A stretch of DNA of 53,647 nt. It comes from a virus. Both the position numbers and the translations under genes were made by a program. The stretch covers positions 1-53,647 of IMG/VR virus record IMGVR_UViG_3300010354_000120; one strand, 5' to 3'. This document shows, in pieces, positions 13,196 to 21,535 of this stretch (the first letter of the stretch is position 1; every line of letters starts with the position of its first letter). The notes beneath the pieces were generated by a model. It saw nothing but the letters and a program-made list of their open reading frames with translations, did not search any database and had not been told where the DNA came from.

Positions 13196-16100
13196 TTCTT
13201 TGGGAAAACTTTCCCTTTATACTGGCACTAAACAGACTGATTCAATATCAGAAGAAGATATTAACGATATTATCCTCCGACTCCTTGGGTTGGAGGATAC
13301 TTTTGATATTGACTATGATACATACAAGACTCTGCTAAAGCAAAAATTAATTGAGAACCAGATTCTCACCAGTAAAGGAAAGGCGATGCCTTCTGAAGAG
13401 GCTGAACTTCTTACTGAAGAATTGAAGAGAATTAAAGGAAAGGTTGGTAGATTTACAATTAAAAAGAAGAAGATTGGTGCAGATGCGTTTAAGAAATCTG
13501 CTGCTTCTGGGGCAACTGGTTCTGGAGTAAATAAGACTGCTAAACTATTATTTGGTCAACCTGGCGCAGGTCCACGCGGAACAGGATCTGCAGCGTCGGG
13601 TGTTAGACCAGTGGACGATAAAGAAGGAAAGAAGAGTGCCGATAGGAGCACCCAATTCGTAGACTCTTTAAAAAATATTGGGGAATCTCTACAAAATATC
13701 CTCAACACTCTAAAGAATCAATCAAAATCGGAAAAGAAGGAAGAAGAAAAGAATAGACGGGAAAAGGTAAGATCAAAAAGATCAAAGGAAGAAGAAAAAT
13801 TAGAGAAGAAAAGAGCAAAGGAATTAAAGAAATTACAGGAACAATTAATTGCTCCCATTAAAGGGCCCCTGGAAAGAATTTGGAATTTTATTAAATACAC
13901 TTTCCTTGGTGCTGCATTCAATTCACTAATGAAGTGGATAAGTGATCCAAAGAATGCCAAGAAAGTTGAGGTTCTTGGGCGTTTGCTTAAGACATTCTGG
14001 CCAGCTTTATTGGCAGCATTCTTGCTATTCATGACTCCCTTTGGGGGATTTGTCCGCAACACCATTAGATTAGTAGGTTTCTTTGCCAAGGGTATGGCGA
14101 AGATCATGCCTATGCTACTATCGGCACTAAGGAACTTAAAACTTACTGCTGGTGGTAGATTAACTGGTCGCGGAAAAGTTGCAGCAGCTGCTGGTCTTTT
14201 TATGGCTGGTGCTGCCATTCCTGCTCTAATGCCAGGAACAGTTGATGCTCAAGAAAGAAAAACTGAAAGTGCTCCAGGATCAAAAGAAGATAAGATAAAG
14301 CAACTACAAGCAGAAAGGTCAAAGGTTGGTTTATTTGATCCATGGGGCAAAAAAGCAGAGATTGATGAACAAATTCATCGTCTTAGAACCGGAGAAACTA
14401 AGAGATATGCTGGCGGCGGCCGCATCTTTAGTGGATTTGTTGGTGGTGATACAGGAACTCCTGTAACTGGGGCTGGAGAAGATACGCAATTACTACCAGT
14501 AGAGGGTGGCGGTAGTGCCGTATTGGCAAAAGGTGAATTGGTTCTTAATGAAGAGCAGCAACAAAAACTTGCTAATGAGACTGGGGTAGATCCTGCAAAG
14601 TTTGTAGTTGGTGGTGGAGGAACAGATGTTGCCGGTCAACTTAGACCAGTTTCTGCTCAAGATCCTCTTGGTGGAATTAGGTCTCAGACTCAGAGGTTCT
14701 CTCAGGGTGGTATAATTGGTTCAGGAAAAATTGGATCAACTGGTTCACAACCTTCGGGATCAGCAAATCCAATTAATCTTTGGAAGTATTATGGTGAACT
14801 TATAAAGGCTGGTAGATTTAAGGACATCTTTACACAAAAACCTCAGCAAAAAGCAGAAAATAAGGTAGGTGACTATAATAATGTATGGAATGACTTTGTA
14901 AAGAACTCTTTTACGAAACATGGTTTAGGAGGAAAATCTTCGGCACCAAAACCAACATCTAAGGGATCCACTGCTAAACCCAAAGCGCGAGGATATGCTG
15001 GCGGAGGAAGAGTTGCGCCTGCTCAATTGGGTGCTGTTGTTGGCGGGGCGGATGCGAAAAATATTAACCCAATATATAAGCAATCACTACCGATTCTTTT
15101 CCAGGCATTACAAAGCGGAAGATGGAAGGAACGAGGATGGGGAACTAAAGAGTTTATGCAAATGCTCACTGCACGAATGATGCAGGAAAGCCACAATTTT
15201 ACCAAAACTAGAGAAATTGCTGATGTATCCCCATCAGATCCAAAAGGTAAGCCAGGTTGGAACTATTTCAATAAAATTCGCGGTTATGGAAGCAATCCTG
15301 TATTAGGAAATAAGGGCGATGCCGATGGATATAATTTTATCGGAAGGGGTCCGGTTCAACTCACTGGAAGAGCAAATTATGAGATGTTTAATAAGTGGTT
15401 ACAGAGAAATGGATACAAGGGATATGATGTTGTAAAAAATCCTGGATTGATTGAAAAGGATCCCAAGGTTCAAGCACTTTCAGTTCTCTCATATCTGGAG
15501 AATCGTCAACAATTGTTCCCAGGTGCGAATCTGGCACAGATGGCATCTAGTGGAAATCTCAAAGATTTTGTTTATTCCATTAATGGTGGGCATCATGGAT
15601 TAGATGTGACACAAAAAAATCTTCAGGGAATCAAAACTCATAATGTAGATTTCAATAAACCCCCAAGTATTGTGCCAACACAACCACAAGCACCAAAGAG
15701 AAATTGGGTCCAAAGGTTATTGAATAGACCTGCCACTCCTGCTGCCAGACCTGCTGCCAAACCTGCTGCAGCTGCTCCCAAACCAGCAGCTGCACCACAA
15801 AGATCCTGGTATGATCCACGTGGATGGGTAGGAAAGCAGCACGGTGGTTCTATGATCACCGAAAATACAGGTATGAATATTCCTGGAGCAACCGCAGATA
15901 GGCAATTGGTTGCCCTTCAACCAGGAGAAAATCATTATATCTTTACTAAGAGATTTGTTGAGCATGGTGGTCTTGATGCTGTTGATAATTTGGTCGCTCA
16001 GTTTGATCCACATTCTGCTCCGGCAAAAGATGGTCGCCGTTCAAATTTGGCACAAATTAGTAATCAGGTAAATAGAAATGTGCCCGGACCACCGGTAAAG

Positions 16101-16277
16101 AATTCAGAAAACAACATGTCACTTCCAGCGATTAGACAATCCGCTATGTCTGGACCACTTGGACAAATGGAAGCGATGGATACTACTGGTTCTGAGGTGC
16201 CCATATTCTCTGCAGCTGCTGGTTCTGGAATACCAGAAAGAAGTAGACTTTGTGAAATCTACGGAATTGTGGGGTAA
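13185..16277 (+). CDS. Tape-measure-like virion protein with GH19 muramidase/chitinase-like domain
   Basis: 1030 aa. Layout: acidic N-terminus (1-80); Lys/Glu-rich coiled coil (about 180-225); hydrophobic segment (about 235-345, YTFLGAAFNSLMKWI, AALLAAFLLFM); Gly-rich linkers with AGGGR at about 407 and 602; a GH19-type hydrolase at about 630-830 with MMQES (catalytic Glu near 668) and GRGPVQLTGRANY at about 720; an Ala/Pro/Lys linker; then WYDPRGWVGK. GH19 domains cut glycan chains, so it probably opens the host wall during DNA injection. Position after gp26/gp51 suggests the tape measure or a hub-packed enzyme. Shares modules with the next gene. Confidence 0.75.
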   Translation: MPVDSLGKLSLYTGTKQTDSISEEDINDIILRLLGLEDTFDIDYDTYKTLLKQKLIENQILTSKGKAMPSEEAELLTEELKRIKGKVGRFTIKKKKIGADAFKKSAASGATGSGVNKTAKLLFGQPGAGPRGTGSAASGVRPVDDKEGKKSADRSTQFVDSLKNIGESLQNILNTLKNQSKSEKKEEEKNRREKVRSKRSKEEEKLEKKRAKELKKLQEQLIAPIKGPLERIWNFIKYTFLGAAFNSLMKWISDPKNAKKVEVLGRLLKTFWPALLAAFLLFMTPFGGFVRNTIRLVGFFAKGMAKIMPMLLSALRNLKLTAGGRLTGRGKVAAAAGLFMAGAAIPALMPGTVDAQERKTESAPGSKEDKIKQLQAERSKVGLFDPWGKKAEIDEQIHRLRTGETKRYAGGGRIFSGFVGGDTGTPVTGAGEDTQLLPVEGGGSAVLAKGELVLNEEQQQKLANETGVDPAKFVVGGGGTDVAGQLRPVSAQDPLGGIRSQTQRFSQGGIIGSGKIGSTGSQPSGSANPINLWKYYGELIKAGRFKDIFTQKPQQKAENKVGDYNNVWNDFVKNSFTKHGLGGKSSAPKPTSKGSTAKPKARGYAGGGRVAPAQLGAVVGGADAKNINPIYKQSLPILFQALQSGRWKERGWGTKEFMQMLTARMMQESHNFTKTREIADVSPSDPKGKPGWNYFNKIRGYGSNPVLGNKGDADGYNFIGRGPVQLTGRANYEMFNKWLQRNGYKGYDVVKNPGLIEKDPKVQALSVLSYLENRQQLFPGANLAQMASSGNLKDFVYSINGGHHGLDVTQKNLQGIKTHNVDFNKPPSIVPTQPQAPKRNWVQRLLNRPATPAARPAAKPAAAAPKPAAAPQRSWYDPRGWVGKQHGGSMITENTGMNIPGATADRQLVALQPGENHYIFTKRFVEHGGLDAVDNLVAQFDPHSAPAKDGRRSNLAQISNQVNRNVPGPPVKNSENNMSLPAIRQSAMSGPLGQMEAMDTTGSEVPIFSAAAGSGIPERSRLCEIYGIVG

Positions 16278-16283
16278 TAACAA

Positions 16284-19200
16284 ATGGCAAAAATAGATGT
16301 ATCAAAGCTATTACCTCAAGCAAACAAAACTGCTGGAATTGTAAAGAGGACTACAACTTTTGATCCGAAGAAATATACTCCAATTACAAAATCTCTATCT
16401 CCAACGCAAAGAGATAATTCTGATACTGATAAAGATGATATTGATGAAGTTCATGTAAAAGAAGTAAACAGAGTAGAAGGTCTTGTAGGAAATATTTCCA
16501 ATTTATTAATGTCTTCTGAGACCTTTAAAGCGAGACGTGCGGAGCGAGAGAGAAAACTTCTGGTGTCTGCAGACCGGCAGAATAAAGAAGCAGAATTAGA
16601 AGCAGATAAGGCTGAGAGTAAATTCAACGGGCCCAAACTTCTTAGAAAGGTTGTGGGTGGTAATATTATTGATGCCATTTACAGATTTTTCCTATACACA
16701 TTTCTTGGAGCGATCTTCAATAGCACTAAGGATATTATTCCTCCTCTCATTAAAACATTTGGAAAGGTATTAGATCCAATCGCAAAGATTTTCACATCAC
16801 TTGTTGGATTCTTATTTGAGGGATTTGTATTTTTTGTAGACCTTGGATTTAAGGTTCATGATACAATTAGAGGAACTGCGAAGTTTCTTGGTGGGGACTT
16901 TGGAGTAAAGATCTTTGATTCCTTCACAGGAGGTCTGACCACATTCTTAAATACTGCACTCATCGTCGGAATGTTGCTTGCTTCGGCAGGTATGATGCCC
17001 GACTTTGGATTAGGTGGAGGTGGAAAAGGAAAGAGAGGCGCAGCTCCTGGAAGTAGACCTGGCACAAGACCCCCAGCTCCTGGCGCAAGACCTGGAGCAA
17101 GACCCCCAGCACCCGGTGCAAGACCCAGCAGACCGGGTGGACCTGCCGCAAGACCGGGCGCACCACAAGTTAGACCGCCTGCACCAGGAATGCCCAGAGG
17201 GGGTGTTGCAAGGGGAATTGGAGGAGGTGTTGCAACGGCTGCTGAGAGCGGCGCAAGAAGGACAGTCGCTAAGGGTGCAAGTAGAGTTGGTTCAAAATTT
17301 GTACCGTTTATCGGTCCAATTATTGACTTTGCTATTCGTACATTAATCTTCGGTGATTCTCCTGGAAGAGCAGCTGCGGGTGCTGCTGGTGTTGCTGCTG
17401 GACAGGCACTGGGTGGTATTCTGGGTGGCGCAATTGGCACTATTGCTGGATCTGTTGTTCCAATTATCGGAAACTTACTTGCTGGAGGCGCTGGAGCACT
17501 TATCGGTTCTGTGATTGGTGGTTTCGTTGGTGATGCCATCGGAACAACTCTTTATGATATGATTTTTGAAAAGGCGTCACAGAATAAGCCACAGAAAAAG
17601 GCAACTGGTGGAAATATTTCTGCAAAACCCGCACGTTCAACTACAAAAACAGTAACAAGAAGAAGACGCTTAAAGGTCAATTCAAAAACTCAGCAGAAGC
17701 AGAGAACTGAACCCGGAAAGGATATTGGTGGAAAGAATATCATTCAAAGACTCTTCCCAGATACGGATTCTCCTGATGGTAGTGGCGAAGCAGGTGCTGG
17801 TGGAGTTCTTGGATGGGCCAAGAGAATTCTTGGTATGGATGAGCAATCTAAAGAGAAAGGAAAAAGAGGAAATCCATATAAAGCACTTACAGACACTTCA
17901 GACATTCTGAAGAAGATTCCTGTGGTTGGTGGAATCATGGGAGCATCGATTGACATCGCCCTCGGTCAAAAACCACATGACATGGTTTATAACCAGCTGG
18001 GTGAATCGATTGCTGCTATTATTCAGTCTGCTGGAGAAAGGTCTACGACTGAGGCTTTGAGGCAGATTGTTTCGGCATATGCATCTGGAGGAGTTGTAAC
18101 TGAATCCACAAGATTTTCGGATAATAATTCTCTTGGAGAATCCTTAGGTAAAGCATTTAAACATGCTATCGGTATTGAATCTGCAATTGCAATTCGAAAT
18201 ATTCAAACCGAGTCTAGCAAAAAAGGTGTTAGAAGTGGAGCAGAAAGAACTGGTGAATGGGAAGGTAGTCGTGGTGCTCCCGGTTCAGGTGAAGGTGATG
18301 TAGGAAAACCAAAACCGGGGAGTGGAGGATCATCTCCCGGAAGTATACAACCGACACAACCAAAAGCTCCCGGTGTGCCAGGTGCTGCACCAGCATCTGG
18401 TGGAGGTGGTGGAGGAAATGTTAATGTTACGATGTCGCAAAATCAGAAAAAGGCCCTTGATATTCTTTCAAAATATGAATCGGCCAGCTCTGGTGGATAT
18501 AATGCAGTGAATCAGATTGGCGTTGCTGGTGGAAGAGGGGTTAAGGGCTTTGCTGGAGACTTCCGCAAAATGGATCAGCACGGTGGAAGAGCACTCACCG
18601 ATATGACAATTGCCGAAATTATGGCGCTGCAAGCACCAAGTAGCATGTCTGACGCAGAATGGATTAAGAGAGGAAGGTTACATGCTGTGGGTAGATATCA
18701 GTTTATTGGTGGAACTCTTCCTGGAGTAGTTCAGAGAGCAGGTATACCTAAAGACGCCAAGTTCACTAAAGAAGTTCAAGATTTACTTGCACTTCAGTAT
18801 ATGAAGGAAGCTGGAATTGGTGCATGGATTGGTCCAGCAGATCATGCAACAGCAGAAGAAAGAAGAATTATTGAGGCAGCAAGAAAGGATCCTATTAAAT
18901 TCTCTAGAGCACAAGGCAAAGCAGGAGCTCCTGTAACAGCATCTAGACCGCCAGGAAAACCATTAGGGGGTATATCCCAACACCTTCACGGGGATCCAAA
19001 TAGACCCGGATATGATTATAGTGGCCACGGCACTCAAGGCAATGCTCATGATCACTTCTCATTCACCAATAGAGAAACTGCGATTGCCGCATACAAAGCA
19101 CTCAAAGCAGCTGGATATGATGTGACTGAATTTGAGGGTTATGGTAGAGTTGGTGATCACAGTGCAAGAGGTGGACACTTCGGAAGACATGGACATGATC

Positions 19201-19952
19201 CAACTTATGAAGATGCTTCCGATGGTGTAGCATTTGACGTTCCTTGGTACCAATTTGGTAGTGGTGCAATAGGAAAGAATGATTATGAAAAATCCAGAGC
19301 GGTAGAGAGAATTGTCAAGCAAGCAATCTCCGGACAAATAACAAGTGCGGATGGATCTACTAAAGTTTGGGACTCAAAGACTAAAACTTGGGTTGCAGGA
19401 ACTCCTGGCACAAGTCCAGCATCTACAGCACAAAGAAAAGTAGGTCAATCAGCGGTACTTAACGGGAAACCGGTAGTTTGGGATGGAGCAAAGTGGTCTC
19501 CAAAGAGAGATTCCTCTGGAAACATACTTTCAAAAATATCTGAATTTTTTGCACCAAAAGCTGCTGCGGCTCCCGCAGTAAAACCAGCGGCAAAGCCAGC
19601 GGCAGGTGCAGCGACAAAACCAGCAGCAAAACCAGCGACAAAACCAGCAGCAAAACCAGCAGCAAAACCAGCACCAAAACGGGCTTGGTATGATCCACGC
19701 GGTTGGGTTGGTAAGGAAGAAGGTGGAAGAATTGCCCCAACTCCTTCCAGAAATGATTTTGATTCACTAAAATCTAAAGCATCATATGAGAAAGCAGATC
19801 CTCAAGTAATGATACAACCAATCATTATTGACAACTTTATTCCTATGCAGATGCCATCAGGAACTACAAGTTTTGGTCATGGTGCCGCACGTGGCGCGGG
19901 TGGTGCTGGATTAAATAAAACATATAAACGTAATAGTTTGAGTAGACATTAA
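16284..19952 (+). CDS. Second tape-measure-like protein with lysozyme-like and peptidase-like domains
   Basis: 1222 aa. Layout: charged N-terminus; hydrophobic helices at about 130-260 (IYRFFLYTFLGAIFNS, like the previous gene); Pro/Arg/Gly linker (about 250-315); Ala/Gly membrane-like segment (about 355-430); Gly/Ser linkers; lysozyme-like domain at about 716-880 (LDILSKYESAS...YNAVNQ, LTDMTIAEIMALQ, AVGRYQFIGGTL); a His/Asp-rich domain at about 905-1020 (GHGTQGNAHDHF, GDHSARGGHFG, DGVAFDVP) resembling M15/extensin-like peptidases; Ala/Lys/Pro linker; WYDPRGWVGK. Likely a tail-borne wall-degrading protein or tape measure. The peptidase call is weaker than the lysozyme call. Confidence 0.7.
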   Translation: MAKIDVSKLLPQANKTAGIVKRTTTFDPKKYTPITKSLSPTQRDNSDTDKDDIDEVHVKEVNRVEGLVGNISNLLMSSETFKARRAERERKLLVSADRQNKEAELEADKAESKFNGPKLLRKVVGGNIIDAIYRFFLYTFLGAIFNSTKDIIPPLIKTFGKVLDPIAKIFTSLVGFLFEGFVFFVDLGFKVHDTIRGTAKFLGGDFGVKIFDSFTGGLTTFLNTALIVGMLLASAGMMPDFGLGGGGKGKRGAAPGSRPGTRPPAPGARPGARPPAPGARPSRPGGPAARPGAPQVRPPAPGMPRGGVARGIGGGVATAAESGARRTVAKGASRVGSKFVPFIGPIIDFAIRTLIFGDSPGRAAAGAAGVAAGQALGGILGGAIGTIAGSVVPIIGNLLAGGAGALIGSVIGGFVGDAIGTTLYDMIFEKASQNKPQKKATGGNISAKPARSTTKTVTRRRRLKVNSKTQQKQRTEPGKDIGGKNIIQRLFPDTDSPDGSGEAGAGGVLGWAKRILGMDEQSKEKGKRGNPYKALTDTSDILKKIPVVGGIMGASIDIALGQKPHDMVYNQLGESIAAIIQSAGERSTTEALRQIVSAYASGGVVTESTRFSDNNSLGESLGKAFKHAIGIESAIAIRNIQTESSKKGVRSGAERTGEWEGSRGAPGSGEGDVGKPKPGSGGSSPGSIQPTQPKAPGVPGAAPASGGGGGGNVNVTMSQNQKKALDILSKYESASSGGYNAVNQIGVAGGRGVKGFAGDFRKMDQHGGRALTDMTIAEIMALQAPSSMSDAEWIKRGRLHAVGRYQFIGGTLPGVVQRAGIPKDAKFTKEVQDLLALQYMKEAGIGAWIGPADHATAEERRIIEAARKDPIKFSRAQGKAGAPVTASRPPGKPLGGISQHLHGDPNRPGYDYSGHGTQGNAHDHFSFTNRETAIAAYKALKAAGYDVTEFEGYGRVGDHSARGGHFGRHGHDPTYEDASDGVAFDVPWYQFGSGAIGKNDYEKSRAVERIVKQAISGQITSADGSTKVWDSKTKTWVAGTPGTSPASTAQRKVGQSAVLNGKPVVWDGAKWSPKRDSSGNILSKISEFFAPKAAAAPAVKPAAKPAAGAATKPAAKPATKPAAKPAAKPAPKRAWYDPRGWVGKEEGGRIAPTPSRNDFDSLKSKASYEKADPQVMIQPIIIDNFIPMQMPSGTTSFGHGAARGAGGAGLNKTYKRNSLSRH

Positions 19953-19954
19953 AA

Positions 19955-21295
19955 ATGCCGAATAACATCCATGCTCAAGGTGGGGAAGCTAATATAACCC
20001 AGTTTGAAATCACATCAAATTATACAGGGAAGACTACAGAAGTTTCTGGTGGTATTGCTGAGTTGGGCATATATGAAAGTCTATTGGACACCTCAGTAAG
20101 AACATCTGCAACTATTGCCGATACTGGGTATTCTTCGAGTGAGGGTAATGCTGCCATGACACAGGATCATGGCAACACCTTTACATTGAACTTAACTTCT
20201 GGAGAAAAAACAGAACTTGCCGTTGAGGATTCTTATGGAAACAAATTGATGTTCCAAGGAGATTATGCGCTGGCCGTAAAAGAAATGAGGGCAATTTCTG
20301 AACATGCAAGAAAGAGTGTTTATACGATTGATTTCTTTTCCCCAGAATCCATTCAAAACGAATTGCAAAAAACAAGAGTCACTAAACGTTATGATGGGAA
20401 AATTCCAGATAATGTGAATAAAATTTTGAGGGAGGTTTTAAAGACTCCGAAGAATGTTACAGTAGATCCAGGATTAAATGATTTTAACTTTCTGGGATAT
20501 AGTCAGAAACCGTTTTATATTATTCCGTGGCTGGCAAAAAGAACTGTTCCCGATATGCCAAATGCTTTGAACAATCTTGCTGGATATTTCTTCTATGAGG
20601 TTGCTCAAGATGGAAATGGCGTTGGTGGATATCAATTCAGATCGATTGATAAGTTATTCACAGTTGGTCCAAAGAGAAGACTTATCAGTACATCATCAAC
20701 GGAACTTCCTCCTGGATACAATGCAAAAATTTTAAACTATCATTTTGATAGTGGAATTGATATTGAAAGGTCTCTTAAGATTGGTTCACTTATGAAGCAA
20801 GAATTAAAGGGATTTGAGCCATTTAGCAATGCTTATAGAGAAACTGAATTTGATACAAAAAATCAGTTTCAAGAGCAGAATATTGGTGGAATTTATAGAC
20901 CAAATATCGGTGAGGAGATTCATCAAGAAATAACAAAGGTATATACAAAATTTGATGACACTGGAGTTCTTCCAGTTGGACAAACTTTAAAGGAACAACT
21001 CAAACACTCAAAAGGAGAAGTTAATTTTGATGTGAATGAGATCTTACGTCAGTCTTCCGCAAGATATAATAATCTCTTTAACACCAAGATGACTATTACG
21101 ATTCCTGCAGATTTTGGATTACATGCTGGAGATTTGGTTTTTGCAGATTTTCCAGAAGTGTCAAATAAAGAGAATCAAGATGTAAGTAAGAACAAAGGTG
21201 GTATATATATGATAGTAGATATCGGACACCGAATCAGCAAAAACAGCTCTTACACATCATTACATCTTGTAAGAGAATCACTTGGTCGAAAATGA
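19955..21295 (+). CDS. gp27-like baseplate hub protein
   Basis: 446 aa. All-beta start (ITQFEITSNYTGKTTEVSGGIAELGIYESLLD) followed by a DTSVRTSATIADTGY strand, a middle with PWLAKRTVPDMP...GYFFYE and a C-terminal MTITIPADFGLHAGDLVFADFPE. This is the build of gp27/gpD-type hub proteins that cap the tube trimer and hold the spike. T4 gp27 is 391 aa. Its position before the gp5-type OB protein supports the call. Spacing to the previous gene is 2 bases. Confidence 0.65.
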   Translation: MPNNIHAQGGEANITQFEITSNYTGKTTEVSGGIAELGIYESLLDTSVRTSATIADTGYSSSEGNAAMTQDHGNTFTLNLTSGEKTELAVEDSYGNKLMFQGDYALAVKEMRAISEHARKSVYTIDFFSPESIQNELQKTRVTKRYDGKIPDNVNKILREVLKTPKNVTVDPGLNDFNFLGYSQKPFYIIPWLAKRTVPDMPNALNNLAGYFFYEVAQDGNGVGGYQFRSIDKLFTVGPKRRLISTSSTELPPGYNAKILNYHFDSGIDIERSLKIGSLMKQELKGFEPFSNAYRETEFDTKNQFQEQNIGGIYRPNIGEEIHQEITKVYTKFDDTGVLPVGQTLKEQLKHSKGEVNFDVNEILRQSSARYNNLFNTKMTITIPADFGLHAGDLVFADFPEVSNKENQDVSKNKGGIYMIVDIGHRISKNSSYTSLHLVRESLGRK

Positions 21296-21306
21296 GGAAT
21301 GAAATC

Positions 21307-21525
21307 ATGACAGAAAGATCTTTACAGCAACATATTAATGATGATCGCGATGAATTGGATGATCCAAGGATTAGTGCTCAACGTCGTCGTCACATTGAAG
21401 ATGAACTTGATTGTTTAGAAAGATATCAAGTAAATCATCCAGATGATGATCATGATCCAACAAATTTGGAATTGTTCTGCGACTCCCATCCAGATGCTCT
21501 AGAGTGTCGTATTTACGAAGACTGA
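21307..21525 (+). CDS. Hypothetical acidic protein (72 aa)
   Basis: Start placed at ATG 21307, with GAGG nine bases upstream; ATG 21292, overlapping the hub stop as ATGA, would add five residues. Rich in Asp/Glu/Arg, helical (RRRHIEDELDCLERY), ending ECRIYED. Function unknown. It lies between hub and spike genes, so a small structural or assembly role is possible. Confidence 0.6.
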   Translation: MTERSLQQHINDDRDELDDPRISAQRRRHIEDELDCLERYQVNHPDDDHDPTNLELFCDSHPDALECRIYED

Positions 21526-21535
21526 TGTAATCTAA

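Noticed and set aside
16856-17539. Long open frame (227 codons) on the minus strand opposite the 1222-aa gene
   Set aside because: It mirrors a Gly/Ala/Pro/Arg-rich, GC-rich stretch, which by chance leaves the antisense strand free of stops; there is no ribosome site and the composition is unnatural (Pro/Ala/Ile runs).
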